Positions 23,055-34,505 are shown, counted from the stretch's first letter. The stretch is 64,000 nucleotides of DNA from Ariolimax columbianus (GCA_036924085.1 JAVGWX010000007.1:103898138-103962137), one strand, 5' to 3'. Numbers and translations are program-made. The notes: generated from the letters alone by a model not told the origin.

Positions 23055-23455
23055 CATTCCATTTCCCTGTCTATCTATAACCTTCTATATCCATCAACCT
23101 CTCATTCCATTTGTCTGTCTATCTATAACCTTCTATATCCATCAACCTCTCATTCCATTTGTCTGTCTATCTATAACCTTCTATATCCATCAGCCTCTCA
23201 TTCCATTTGTCTGTCTATCTATAACCTTCTATATCCATCAGCCTCTCATTCCATTTGTCTGTCTATCTATAACCTTCTGTATCCACCAGCCTCTCATTTC
23301 ATTTGTCTGTCTGTCTATCTATAACCTTCTATATCCATCAACCTCTCATTCCATTTGTCTGTCTATCTATAACCTTCTATATCCATCAACCTCTCATTCC
23401 ATTTGTCTGTCTATCTATAACCTTCTACATCCATCAACCTCTCATTCCATTTATC
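23055..23455. repeat. Minisatellite, 48-bp unit, about 8 copies (shared with 30.6 kb)
   Basis: Units read ccatttgtctgtctatctat aaccttctatatccatcaac ctctcatt. The same unit forms a second array at 30583-30985. Confidence 0.95.
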
Positions 23456-23496
23456 CCTTTTATTGTTTTCATCATTGACTGTCCAAGCTTCTATTT

Positions 23497-24146
23497 CTGT
23501 GTCAAAATACAACCATCCAGCAGAACGAGAGGGCACAGCTACTAGAACAAGAGGGCACAGCTACAAGAACAAGAGAGCACAGCTACAAGAACAAGAGAGC
23601 ACAGCTACAAGAACAAGAGGGCACAGCTACAAGAACAAGAGAGCACAGCTACAAGAACAAGAGGGCACAGCTACAAGAACAAGAGGGCACAGCTACAAGA
23701 ACAAGAGGGCACAGCTACAAGAACAAGAGGGCACAGCTACAAGAACAAGAGAGCGCAGTCACAAGAACAAGAGGGCACAGCTACAAGAACAAGAGGGCAC
23801 AGCTACAAGAACAAGAGGGCACAGCTACAAGAACAAGAAGGCACAGCTACAAGAACAAGAGGGCACAGCTACAAGAACAAGAGGGCACAGTCACAAGAAC
23901 AAGAGGGCACAGTTACAAATTAACTAAAGAAAGGTTTAGATTATATATTAGGAAACATTTTTATAGTCAGAGAGGGGTGAATATGTGGAATGCATTGCCA
24001 CAGGAGGTAGTGGAGGCAGGGACAATTAATGCATTTAAAATAGATTGGATGCACATAGCTTTTAGAGCGAGAAAATGTAAATGGAACTGGTTGTATAGAC
24101 TCTGAAGAGTTTTCTAAACCAGTATAAAGATGTTAAGTTAAGTTCT
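23497..24146 (+). mobile_element. CR1-like LINE 3' end, expanded internally
   Basis: The relic starts at the KIQPP-type motif (caaaatacaaccatcc), runs through a 22-bp array, and resumes with KLTKERFRLYIRKHFYSQRG, VNMWNALPQEVVEAGTINAF and the 3' untranslated end gttaagttaag. This matches the 3' ends at 31.0 and 33.6 kb. Only about 240 bp of single-copy element remains. Confidence 0.8.
23521..23925 (+). repeat. Minisatellite, 22-bp unit, about 18 copies, from CR1-like coding sequence
   Basis: Units read gcacagctacaagaacaaga gg and encode TRGHSYK in one frame, the CR1-like motif seen once at about 31220 (minus strand) and at 33615. Confidence 0.9.
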
Positions 24147-24184
24147 GTCTTTATTCAAGTCTCTATCTCTTTCTGCCTTTATTC

Positions 24185-24422
24185 CAATCTCTGTGTCATT
24201 CTTCCCTTATCCCAGCCTCCATGGTTTCCCCTATCACAGTCTTTGTGCCTTCCCTTATCCCAGTCTCTGTATCTTCCCTTATCCCAGTCTCAGTGTCTTC
24301 CCTTATCCCAGTCTCTGTGTCTACCCTTATCCGAGTCTCCATGTCTTCCCTTATCCCAGTCTCCGTGTCTTCCCTTATCCCAGTCTCCGTGTCTTCCCTT
24401 ATCCCAGTCTCGGTGCCATCTT
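24185..24422. repeat. Minisatellite, 24-bp unit, about 10 copies
   Basis: Units read ttcccttatcccagtctctg tgtc with many point changes. Confidence 0.92.
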
Positions 24423-24820
24423 TCCATAGAAAAGAAGAGTGAACACTCATTGTCCAGGTATTGGGAAAGTCTTTCTTTAGTCATACTGTTTCCTGTCTTA
24501 TCCTTGTCTCTCTCTCTCTCTCTCTCTCTTTCATCTCACAGCGTATGCTTCCTGTTATCTTTATCTCTGCGAGCGAAGTGTAATCCGGGGCAGCTGACCA
24601 TGACCCTCATCTCATGTTCTCCTTCATGCTCCCGGAAACAGGCTGCGTTCCAGAAGTCTTGTCAACAAAGTGGAAATTGGCACTGTAATCCCCATAGTGG
24701 TGAGCTACCTGCAGAGTCTTGCATTGCACTACAGCCAGGAGGGTTTCTTAAGTAAGTCTCAGGACCAAAGCAACATCCCCAAGAGTTAACTCTGTCTCTA
24801 GTTGATATTTATCTCTACCG

Positions 24821-24871
<51 letters not shown>

Positions 24872-25250
24872 TATCTGTCTCTAGTCAATCTTTAAATATG
24901 CCCCTGGCTCTAGCTGCAAACAGTGTCAATTTTGGTGTGTGAAATTCAGACATGACTATAATGGACTGAACACAGCCGGGGGAGAGATGCCAAACTCACT
25001 CACATGCTGAATGATGTCACCACGACTTGTGATTATGGGAAAGGCATGACACACAACGTTAGTTGCCTTGCGGGATACCTGTTTACGGGAAAGGCTTCAG
25101 GTGTAAACCCTGAGGAAAAATCTGCATACTGTGCTATCTCCAGTCGTCTCGATAATATCTTGCCATTGGCAAAGGGTAGCTCAGGATCAGAGTGAGGTTG
25201 ACAAAAGGGGCAGTTTATTCCTCACTTTAATCCAAATCACCACGCAGGTC
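24423..25250. other. Unassigned intronic sequence with two TC microsatellites
   Basis: (tc)n runs at about 24508-24530 and 24826-24868. The rest has no exon with fitting splice phase and no recognised domain. Confidence 0.5.
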
Positions 25251-25256
25251 ACCCAT

Positions 25257-25803
25257 TTCAGCGGACACAGCAAGAGAAAAGACTGTCCACACGGCTGAAC
25301 AAAGAGAGTGGTCTTCATGACTTGTGATGGACAAACTATCAACACAGCAAGAGAAAAGACTGTCCACACGGCTGAACAAAGAGAGTGGTCTTCATGACTT
25401 GTGATGGACGAAGATCTTGGACACAGCAAGAGAAAAGACTGTCCACACGGCTGAACAAAGAGAGTGGTCTTCATGACTTGTGATGGACAAACTATCAACA
25501 CAGCAAGAGAAAAGACTGTCCACACGGCTGAACAAAGAGAGTGGTCTTCATCACTTGTGATGGACGAAGATCTTGGACACAGCAAGAGAAAAGACTGTCC
25601 ACACGGCTGAACAAAGAGAGTGGTCTTCATCACTTGTGATGGACGAAGATCTTGGACACAGCAAGAGAAAAGACTGTCCACACGGCTGAACAAAGAGAGT
25701 GGTCTTCATCACTTGTGATGGACAAACTATCAACACAGCAAGAGAAAAGACTGTCCACACGGCTGAACAAAGAGAGTGGTCTTCATCACTTGTGATGGAC
25801 AAA
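25257..25803. repeat. Minisatellite, 77-bp unit, 7 copies of two types
   Basis: All units share cagcaagagaaaagactgtc and cacacggctgaacaaagaga; they differ in ggacaaactatcaa versus ggacgaagatcttgg. The two types alternate irregularly. Confidence 0.95.
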
Positions 25804-25937
25804 CATCATCATCATCTATGCCTCACTTTCTATTATACATACTCCTCTCTCTTTCTCTCTGTCTGTCTCTCTTTCTCTCTGTCTGTCTCACTTTCTCTCT
25901 GTCTGTCATGAGAGAAGAAAACATCAAAAACACTCAC

Positions 25938-26073
25938 GGTCTTCCAGAGTTCTGACAGTTGCTGAGGGAGCACTGCTGGTACATCCGGTGATGGTGCAAG
26001 CTTCAACGACAAATGTGTAGTCGGTGAAGGGAAGCAGGTTGTCTATTCTCATGCTGGTCATGTTACTGGTAGC
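25938..26073 (-). CDS. Usherin-like exon 8: C-terminal half of FN3 with cysteine pair
   Basis: The exon is 136 nt with acceptor tctttcacccag and donor GACC/gtgagt, start phase 0, end phase 1. It encodes MRIDNLLPFTDYTFVVEACT, then ITGCTSSAPS and TVRTLED. This is one of the clearest usherin-type FN3 ends in the window. The reading frame is short on both sides, so splice sites define it. Confidence 0.83.
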
Positions 26074-26074
26074 C

Positions 26075-26740
26075 TGGGTGAAAGACAGGGCAAATCACTG
26101 ATCACAGCGATACAACAGTCTAGACAAGACAGACAAACATAGCAACAACTACCAACAGTCTAGACAGACAGACATGACAACAACAACCAACAGTCTAGAC
26201 AAGATGGGGTGGGGTGAGGGGCAGGGGGCGTGACCTTCTGTGGAGCTACTATACTGGTCACGTTTAAGTTCACGGGGCAGAGAATGAACTGGCCTCAAAG
26301 GCGCTTGTAATGGGAAACTTTGATATGGATAGAGGTCCAATTGTTGGGTTTATCGCTGACCTACTTTTTAATGTTGACACAATGAACCTGCAGCCCACAG
26401 AACCTCAAATATATTTTAATCTATCCTGCGCCAAGCTGAGAGAGGCACATGTGAAGGTAGAGCAGAAGTATGTACAACCAGTGGGCTGCCAGAACCATCA
26501 GTATCCCCTTTATATTCTTGATTATATGCTGAGGGGGACTGCGCACCTAAAGGTTTTGCCCGGGGTGCAATGACATAAATTCTTAACAGAATAGAACAGA
26601 TGGGTTGTCGAAGTCTCGATTGAAAACCCATGTCACAGACACATGGTGACATATGGGCAGCTCCAATCAGATTAACTGGCAATGCCCCTACACTCATTAT
26701 TCTTGTATCCTGGCATGTCTTCAATTCTAAGATATACATT
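26075..26740. other. Unassigned intronic sequence
   Basis: A 40-bp repeat of cagtctagacaaga-type sequence occurs at 26115-26200. The remainder, including open frames near 26310-26570, has no recognised family. Confidence 0.4.
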
Positions 26741-26744
26741 TTTC

Positions 26745-27290
26745 CCATTTAAATGTCTCTAAAATCTGGATGTACTAAACTCAGGCTATATAATAGTAGT
26801 GTCTTACTGGTAATTCTGTATGGTTCGGAATTCAGGGGGATGACAAAGAGGGATATCCAGAGATTTAAAAATCTTTCACCAGACATTCCTTTGCAGAATT
26901 ATTAGAGAGTTTTGATCAGACAAAATATCGGATGACTAACTCTTACAGGACACTAACCAAGAAGATATGGATAGCATTATAAGAGAGAGAAGATGGAGAT
27001 GGATCGGGCATGTCATGAGAATGGATCCGGATATATCCACTAAAACAGCATATATGTGGATATTGGAGGGTAAGAGAACGAAAGCTAGACCATGAACTAC
27101 TTGCAGACCCACGATGGAGGATGAGCTATGCTGCGGATGTCTGACAGGGGGCACTGTGCGAAAGGTTGGTCAAGACAGAAAGTCCTTGTGCGGATGTCTG
27201 ACAGGGGGCACTGTGCGAAAGGTTGGTCAAGACAGAAAGGCATGGAAAGTTCTTGTAGAAGTCTCATGTGCCACGAGGGCATAAAGAGAA
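26745..27290 (+). mobile_element. Non-LTR retrotransposon 3' end, degenerate
   Basis: The frame-shifted plus strand contains KLRLYNSSVLLVILYGSEF, MTKRDIQRFKNL, IIRERRWRWIGHVMRMDPD and a WKVLVEVSCATRA-like end, the normal order at the end of RTE/Jockey-type ORF2. A 56-bp direct duplication (tgcggatgtctgacaggggg) lies at 27133-27240. Confidence 0.7.
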
Positions 27291-27728
27291 TTTATCACAT
27301 CTAGATGTGTCTTACAATCAATGGCATCTAAGAAATATTGTCTGGTGTCAGGTAGATATGACTTCAGGTGAGCATGACCAAATTTGGTAGAAGAACTTCC
27401 TGCGTGGTTCGTCTTTATATACTATTGGTGAATCCTTGCAGATTCTGATATTCGTGTCCTTACTCCATTCAGAATGTTGTCAAACAAATGACACTGCAAA
27501 GTCGTGTTGACATTTTTTGTGTATGCTGAAGAGCATGGAAATACATCAGTAGGTGACAACTTGAGATCCGTGAAGCAAATGTCTGCCGTTGGAGAAATGG
27601 CTGTAATTCCACATCATGATGGCTCAGAGAATGACATACTGTATTACTGAATAATGCAGATATCATCGGCTCAACAAGTGATTCGGGATAATCACTCTGA
27701 ATCTGAATGTGTTCAGAACGAAGTGAAA
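27290..27728. other. Unassigned intronic sequence
   Basis: Between a LINE end and a mariner remnant; no exon, array or recognised domain. Confidence 0.4.
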
Positions 27729-27729
27729 T

Positions 27730-28345
27730 ACAAGGTGTATTCAAAAAGTATCAGACTTTAATTTTTGTTCCGTGGAAACAAAGAGTGAAGAATAGGTGTT
27801 GTCCTTCGGCAGAGAGGTATAGGGGACCGTCATGTACATGTATGCATTTTATCTCGATCGCAGATTGCAACAGTCACTGGCAGTCAGCCTTTCGGTGTTG
27901 AGTATAATGAGCAGCCGTCAGGTTTTCATTCACCACGAAATGACAGAAAGAATTAAGCAGCGGTGTTGCATCGAATTTTGCCAAAAGCTAGACAAAACTC
28001 AAGTGGTGATGAGTCGTGGGGTTATGGATATAACCTAGACACCATGCTGCAGTCATTCACAATGGAGACATTCATCATGCCCGAGGCCAAAATAAGCAGA
28101 AGAGATGTGCAGCAATGTCCAAGTTGTGTTGACCTTTCTTCTATAATCCGGTGGGGTTGTACATTACAAGTACTCACCACAAAGTCAAAACATTACCAAA
28201 GAGTACTAACTGGAGGTCAACAATTGCCTTCATGATGCTGTTCGATGTAAACGACCAGACATGGGGACAACGGGAACTTGGCAGCGCCATCATGACAACC
28301 CAACCATCCATTCTTCGCAAATATTGGACCACAGACTATCAAGTA
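27730..28345 (+). mobile_element. Mariner-type DNA transposon with internal deletion
   Basis: The left end caaggtgtattcaaaaagta is a mariner-like terminal inverted repeat. The transposase start ERIKQRCCIEFCQKLDKTQV is a mariner helix-turn-helix N-terminus, which jumps directly to GDESWGYGYN, the first catalytic aspartate region. After frameshifts, LHDAVRCKRPDM and WQRHHDN contain the second catalytic aspartate region. About 100 codons between the DNA-binding and catalytic parts are missing, and no matching right terminal repeat was seen, so it is a dead copy. Confidence 0.8.
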
Positions 28346-28354
28346 CTTTAAAGA

Positions 28355-30484
28355 CTAGGTAGGCCCTCTTATAGATAGCATAGGTAAAATAATAAGAGAA
28401 AATAGGGAGACAGCTAATCTACACAATAGAATACTGCTCCAAGATCCCAGAGCCTATATATATTTTCAAATGGGAAATGGATGTAGCGGGATCATTCTGT
28501 ATTACAGAGGAAATGGTTTTATAAAAATTGGATGGGTTGAAAGTGGATAAATGTCTAGGTCAAGATGGTATCCATCCAAAAATGCTATTTGAAATTAGAG
28601 ACCAACTAGCAAAACCATTGCCTATATTATGTTCTCAATCACTTAAAAAAGTGATTGTTCCAAGAGATTTGAAAGATGCAGGAGTGGTTCTCTTCAAAAA
28701 GGGAAAGAAATCAGATCTAGCAAATTATAGACCAGTAAGTTTAACAAGCATAGTCTGTAAATTGTTAAGAGTCAATAATCAAAGAAAACATTGTAATGCA
28801 TCTAGACAGATTTCTTCTTCTTCTTCATCGAACGCAGTCAGACATCAACATTTATTTTTTCGAAAAAAGCAGCGGTCATCCTGAGGCTGTCGACACTGCC
28901 ATAGAGCTTGTCTAGTGTTGCCACTGGTGATGGCCACATCTGCTCTCTCTGATCCTTGTATATCGGGCAGTTTTGCAGCAAATGCTCAGCGGTCATTTTC
29001 CCGGTACCACACGGGCATTCGTCAGTGCCACCTATCTTCAATTTGTTGAATAGGTGGTACCTCAGTCTATTGTGGCCAGTGCGAAGTCTGAAGACCACGA
29101 CCTGCTCTCTTCTGTTCAACTGGTAATAGGCATCGTTTTTTGGGTAGCCAGTATGTTCTGTTTCCCATTTGGTCATGTATCTAGCTCTAATGAGCCGTTT
29201 TGACTCTTCGTACGTCATACTAGTATCTGGTTGTGGTAGTCTTGCACCTTATTTTGTCAGTCTCTCTGCCTCCTCGTTGCCTTGGATGTTGCAGTGGGAT
29301 GGAACCCACTGTACCACTACCCTTTTTGGTGCGGACTGCTGGCATAGTTGACAGAGTACTGCTCTTAAATCATTAAGTTCAGTATTTTTCTGGCTTTTTA
29401 GTGCTGTGACTACGGCCAAGGCATCTGTAAGCAGGACTATATGGCTCTCATTCCTTTTACCTGTCACCATTTCTTCCACTGCCGCCCTCAGTGCCTCTGC
29501 CTCCGCTCTGAAATTGCTTGTGTATTTTCCAGTAGCGAATGACAGTGTTCATTTTCTGCCATTTGGTAAGTTCAGAAATGCTCCTGCCCCTCCGTTCTGT
29601 GTTGTGTTTGTTACAGAACCGTCGGTGTATGCATGGGTCCAGTCCATGCTTGGGTAGTTTTCCGTTATGTAGCTCAGGGTAATATCTCTTCTTTCTTTTT
29701 CAGTCTGGCAGTTTTTGTTTCCAATACCTGGTATATTTTCTACCACCTCTGGAAATATATGCTGCCTCCAGGTAGGTTTTCGTACAGTAGGGATGGGCTT
29801 TGGTGTTGTTAGTGCGTTCATGGGGGTCTTCGTGCATCTTTGCTTTGGCTATTTCTGCAAAGTTTCTCCGCTTTAGTTTCCCATTTCCGAAATTGTTTAG
29901 TCTCCGGTGCATTGGATGGTCAGTCAGTCTTCTGAGTTTCTCTGATTACTGCTGGGCTCTGCAGTCTCTTCTGTCGGTCATGGATTGCAGTTTTGTAATC
30001 TTTTCAAGTTCTACAATTGGCGTTGACTTCATGCCTCCTGTTATAACTCTCATGGCTTGGTTTTGGAGTTTGCTAATTTTGTAGAAGTTCGCTTTTGCTG
30101 CTGTTGTCCATGCCGCAATGCCATACTCGAGAACTGGTCTCACTCTTCCAGTGTACAGTTTCTTTAGTATACTTTCGTCTGCTCCCCAGCTTGTGCCAGC
30201 AAGTTTCCTCATGATTGCCATACTTTCTCTGGCTCTCATTCGGTTTCTCTCGATCTGACTTTTCCATGTCATGTGCCGATCAAATGTGACTCCCAGGTAG
30301 TTTGGGTTGTCGTTTGGCTGCAGGTATTTGCCGTTGAGACTTAATTCAAGATTCAATCTAATAAGAAATAGTCAGCATGAGTTTACTAGAGGGAGATCAT
30401 ACTTAACAAATCTATTAAAATTCATGGAGGAGGTTACTAAAATGATAGATAAGGGGGAACCAGTGGATGTTATTTATCTTGATT
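28355..30484 (+). mobile_element. CR1-like LINE fragment interrupted by an I-like element
   Basis: The plus strand reads GPLIDSIGKIIRENRET from 28360, then LDGLKVDKCLGQDGIHPKML and KKSDLANYRPVSLTSIVCKL to 28810. The same reading resumes at 30351 with [16 protein letters not shown] and [11 protein letters not shown]. The first reverse transcriptase aspartate motif is reached before it is cut at 30484 by the tail of another CR1-like copy. The uninterrupted order is proved by the intact copy at 32.3 kb. Confidence 0.85.
28812..30350 (-). mobile_element. I/Nimb-like LINE, 5'-truncated, nested in a CR1-like copy
   Basis: On the minus strand it begins in the C-terminal part of the reverse transcriptase ([36 protein letters not shown]), then MDWTHAYTDGSVTNTTQNGG of ribonuclease H, VVVQWVPSHCNIQGNEE and the C-terminal RLRTGHNRLRYHLFN and DECPCGTGKMTAEHLLQNC. 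It ends in a gaagaagaagaa tail. Frameshifts occur in ribonuclease H. The target site is in the codons for HLDKFNLI of CR1; an agatt match at both borders is a possible short duplication. Confidence 0.85.
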
Positions 30485-30585
30485 TTAACTTAACTTAACT
30501 TAACTTAACATCTTTATACTGGTTTAGAAGACCCTGCAGAGTCTGTATACAACCAGTTACATTTACATCACCTTGCTCTAAAATC
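30485..30585 (-). mobile_element. CR1-like LINE 3' terminus
   Basis: The plus strand shows cttaacttaacttaac then atctttatactggtttagaa, the same 3' untranslated end and (ttaag)n tail as the copy at 30985. It is cut at about 30583 by the 48-bp array. Confidence 0.85.
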
Positions 30586-30985
30586 GATTCTACATCCATC
30601 AACCTTTCATTCCATTTGTCTGTCTATCTATAACCTTCTACATCCATCAACCTCTCATTTCATTTGTCTGTCTGTCTATCTATAACCTTCTATATCCATC
30701 AACCTCTCATTCCATTTGCCTGTCTGTCTATCTATAACCTTCTACATCCATCAACCTTTCATTCCATTTGTCTGTCTATCTATAACCTTCTACATACATC
30801 AACCTCTCATTCCATTTGTCTGTCTATCTATAACCTTCTACATCCATCAACCTCTCATTCCATTTGTCTGTCTATCTATAACCTTCTATATCCATCAACC
30901 TCTCATTCCATTTGTCTGTCTATCTATAACCTTCTATATCCATCAACCTCTCATTCCATTTGTCTGTCTATCTATAACCTTCTTA
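30583..30985. repeat. Minisatellite, 48-bp unit, about 8 copies (shared with 23.1 kb)
   Basis: The unit is the same as at 23055-23455. Here it lies between two direct copies of a CR1-like 3' end. Confidence 0.95.
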
Positions 30986-32766
30986 ACTTAACTTAACATC
31001 TTTATACTGGTTTAGAAGACCCTGCAGAGTCTGTATACAACCAGTTATATTTACATCACCTTGCTCTAAACTCTATGCGCATCCAGTTTATTCTTAAATG
31101 CATTAACTGTCCCTGCCTCCACTACCTCCCCTGGCAATGCATTCCAAGCAGACACCACTCTCTGACTAAAAAAATATTTCCTAATATCTAACCTGGACCT
31201 CTCTTTAATCAGCTTGTAGCTATGCCCTCGTGTTATTGTAGGTGGCTGTATTTTAAAAAACTTGTAATAGTCTAATTTATCGATTCCTCTGATCATCTTA
31301 TAAACCTATATTAAGTCACCACGAATTCTTCTCTCTTCGAGACACTGTAGGCCGGTTTTTCTGAGTCGTTCCTCATAACTGTAATTCTGGAATCCCACTA
31401 TCATCTTTGTCGCTCTTTTTTGTATTCTTTCTAGCATGTTTATGTCCCCTCTATGATAAGGACTCCACACCTGTACACAGTACTCCAATCTAGGTCTAAC
31501 TAAAGCTTTATACAGTTTGACGATCACTTCCTTGCTCCTATGTTTAATATTTCTTTTTATCATACCTAACATTGCATTTGCCTTTTTCACTGCTACCTTA
31601 ACTTGCTCACTCACCTTTCCTGTATGATCTATTATAACCCCTAGGTCCCTTTCCTTATCTATCTTTCTAATATTGTTTTCTCCCATTCTGAAATTATGTT
31701 CCATATTGGATCTACCCATGTGGATGACTGTACATTTATCTACATTAAACTCCATTTGCCAGCTTACAGACCATTCTCGAATTTTATCTAAATCCGACAT
31801 CAATATATCCACTTCCGCTTTAGATGAGACACTTCTGCATTGTTTTGTGCCATCAGCAAATTTTGCAATCATGGATCTCATATCAATGTCCAAATCATTT
31901 ATATATATCAAGAACAAAATTGGTCCCAAAACCGAGCCCTGTGGCACACCACTTTTCACTTCACTCCACTCAGAGTACTCCTTATTTATGCCCACCCTCT
32001 GCCTTCTTCCCGTTAACCAATTTTCAATTCATTTGGCAACTTCGCCACCTATTCCATGTGATTTTAACTTTCGAAATAATCTTTGATGAGGTACTCTATC
32101 AAAGGCCTTTGCAAAGTCTAGATACATAACATCCACTGGCTCCCCTTTATCTATGATTTTAGTAACCTCCTTCATGAATTCTAATAGATTTGTTAAGCAT
32201 GATCTCCCTCTAGTAAACCCATGCTGACTATTTCTAATTAGATTAAATTTGTCTAAATGCATTACAATGTTTTCTTTGATTATTGACTCTAACAATTTAC
32301 AGACTATGCTCGTTAAACTCACAGGTCTATAATTTGCCGGATCTGATTTTTTGCCTTTTTTTAATAAGGGGATCACTCCTGCATCTTTCCAATCCCGTGG
32401 AACAATCCCTTTTGTAAGTGATTGAGAACATAATATAGCCAATGGTTTTGCTAGTTGGTCTCTAATTTCATACAGCAATTTTGGGTGAATACCATCTTGA
32501 CCTGGACATTTATTCACTTTCAACCCCTCCAATTTTTTAAAAACCATTTCCTCTGTAATACAGATTGATCTAAATCCCGCTGTATCCATGTCTCTTTGAA
32601 AAATATCTATAGGCTCTGGGATCTCGGAGCAGTCCTCCTTTGTGAAGACTGTGCCAAAGTACTGATTGAGCAGATTAGCAGCCTCCCTATTCTCACTTAT
32701 TATTTTCCCTGTACTGTCTATGAGAGGGCCTACTTTGCAAAGGCCTTTGATAGAGTTCCTCATCAA
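30985..32766 (-). mobile_element. CR1-like LINE, reverse transcriptase to 3' end
   Basis: Two long minus frames cover the reverse transcriptase. Motifs in order: GPLIDSTGKIISENREAANL, KCPGQDGIHPKLLYEIRDQL, NYRPVSLTSIVCKLLES, SQHGFTRGRSCLTNLLEF, VMYLDFAKAFDRVPHQ, SGVPQGSVLGPILFLIYIND, KFADGTKQ, then RLEYCVQVWSPYHRGDINML and [20 protein letters not shown]. One stop interrupts the frame at about 32029-32031 (AK*IENW) and another near 31305. The catalytic FADD has become FADG, so the enzyme is inactive. It ends in the (ttaag)n tail; the endonuclease part is missing. Confidence 0.9.
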
Positions 32767-33870
32767 GGATTATTTTGAAAGTTAAAATCACATGGAATAG
32801 GTGGCGAAGTTGCCAAATGAATTGAAAATTGGTTAACGGGAAGAAGGCAGAGGGTGGGCATAAATAAGGAGTACTCTAAGTGGTGTGAAATGAAAAGTGG
32901 AGTGCCACAGGGCTCGGTCTTGGTGCTGATATTGTTCTTGATATATATAAACGATTTGAACATTGATATGGGATCCATGATTGAAAAATTTGCTGATGAC
33001 ACAAACTATGCAGGAGTGTCTCATCTAAAGCAGAAGTGGATATATTGAGGTCGGATTTAGATAAAATTTGAGACTGGTCTGTGAAATGGCAAATGGAGTT
33101 TAATATAGATAAATGTACAGCCATCCACATGGGTAGATCCAATATGGAACATAATTACAGAATGGGAGAGAACAATATTAGAATGATAGATTAGGACACT
33201 GACCTAGGGGTTATAATAGAACATACAGGTAAGGTGAATGAGCAAGTTAAGGTGGCAGTGAAAAAGGCAAATGCAATGTTAGGTTTGATAAAAAGAAATA
33301 TTAAACATAGGAGCAAAAAAGTGATAGTCAAACTGTATAAAGCATTAGTTAGACCTAGATTGGAGTACTGTGTACAGGTGTGGAGTCCTTATCAAAGAGG
33401 GGATATAAACATGCCAGAAAGAATACAAAGAAAAGCGACAAAGCTGATAGTGGGATTCAAGAATTACAGTTATAAGGAAAGACTTAGAAAAATCAGCCTA
33501 CAGTGTCTAGAAAAGAGAATAATTCAATGTGACTTACTACATGTTTATAAGACAATCACATGAAAGGTTAAATTAGACTATAACAAGTTTTTTCAAAATA
33601 CAACCTCCAATGAGAACAAGAGGGCACAGAGACAAATTAACTAAAGAAAGGTCCAGATTGGATATTAGGAAATATTTTTTTTTAGTCAGAGAGTGGTGAA
33701 TTTTTGGAATGCATTACCCAATGAAGTGGTGGAGGCAGAGACAGTTAATGCATTTAAGAATAGATTGGATGTGCATAGCATTTAAAGCAGGATAATGCAA
33801 ATGTGACTGGTTGTATACAGACTCTGATGAGTCTTCTAAACCAGCATAAAAACGTTATGTTAAGTTAATT
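32731..33870 (+). mobile_element. CR1-like LINE 3' half, inverted relative to its neighbour
   Basis: The copy begins exactly at the FAKAFDRVPHQ codons and runs through SGVPQGSVLVLILFLIYIND, KFADDTNYAG with both catalytic aspartates, EQVKVAVKKANAMLGLIKRN, RLEYCVQVWSPYQRGDINMP and [20 protein letters not shown] to the 3' end at gttaagttaa. Stops and frameshifts are present at about 33047, 33190 and 33560. It forms an inverted repeat with 32110-30985. Confidence 0.88.
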
Positions 33871-34203
33871 GTAGCCAATATTTGACCTCAGACAATCAAG
33901 TAATTTAATTGTAGCCGGTGCTGGATCTCAGACAATCAAGTAATTTAATTGTAGGCGGTGCTGGACCTCAGACAATAAAATAATTTAATTGTACCAGGTG
34001 CTGGACCTCAGGCAATCAAATAATTTAATTGTAACAGGAGCTTGACCTCAGACAATCAAATAATTTAATTGTAGCAGGAGCTGGACCTCAGACAATCAAA
34101 TAATTTAATTGTAGCAGGAGCTGGACCTCAGACAATCAAATAAATTAATAGTAGCCAATATTGGACCTCAGACAATCAAATAATTTAATTGTAGCATGTG
34201 CTG
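33870..34203. repeat. Minisatellite, 40-bp unit, about 8 copies
   Basis: Units read aattgtagcaggagctggac ctcagacaatcaaataattt; it ends about 20 bp from the exon 7 donor and begins at the 3' end of the CR1-like copy. Confidence 0.94.
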
Positions 34204-34226
34204 GACAATGTAATCAGTAACCTTAC

Positions 34227-34363
34227 ACTTGTTCTCAACGTGGTATTGACATAGATATTGAACTGAGTGATGACTCCATTTTTAGCCAGAGGGTCAGACC
34301 ATGTGATGTCCACATATCTGGCTTTGAGTCCAATTACAAGAGGAACATTCATGGAAGCAGGCT
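34227..34363 (-). CDS. Usherin-like exon 7: N-terminal half of FN3
   Basis: The exon is 137 nt with acceptor tatttccag, start phase 1. Two overlapping donors exist, gtgtaa and gtaagg two bases on; the second gives phase 0, which fits exon 8, and is the better consensus. It encodes PASMNVPLVIG, YVDITWSDPLAKNGVI and NTTLRTS. Short arrays lie within about 25 bp of both ends. Confidence 0.8.
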
Positions 34364-34382
34364 CTGGAAATAAGGAAACTTC

Positions 34383-34505
34383 AGTAAGCTATTTATAGCA
34401 GTGGCAGTAAGCTATTTATAGCAGTGGCAGTAAGCTATTTATAGCAGTGGCAGTAAGCTATTTATAGCAGTGGCAGTAAGCTATTTATAGCAGTGGCAGT
34501 AAGCT
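34383..34505. repeat. Tandem array, 23-bp unit, 5 copies
   Basis: Units read agtaagctatttatagcagt ggc, starting about 18 bp upstream of the exon 7 acceptor. Confidence 0.95.
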
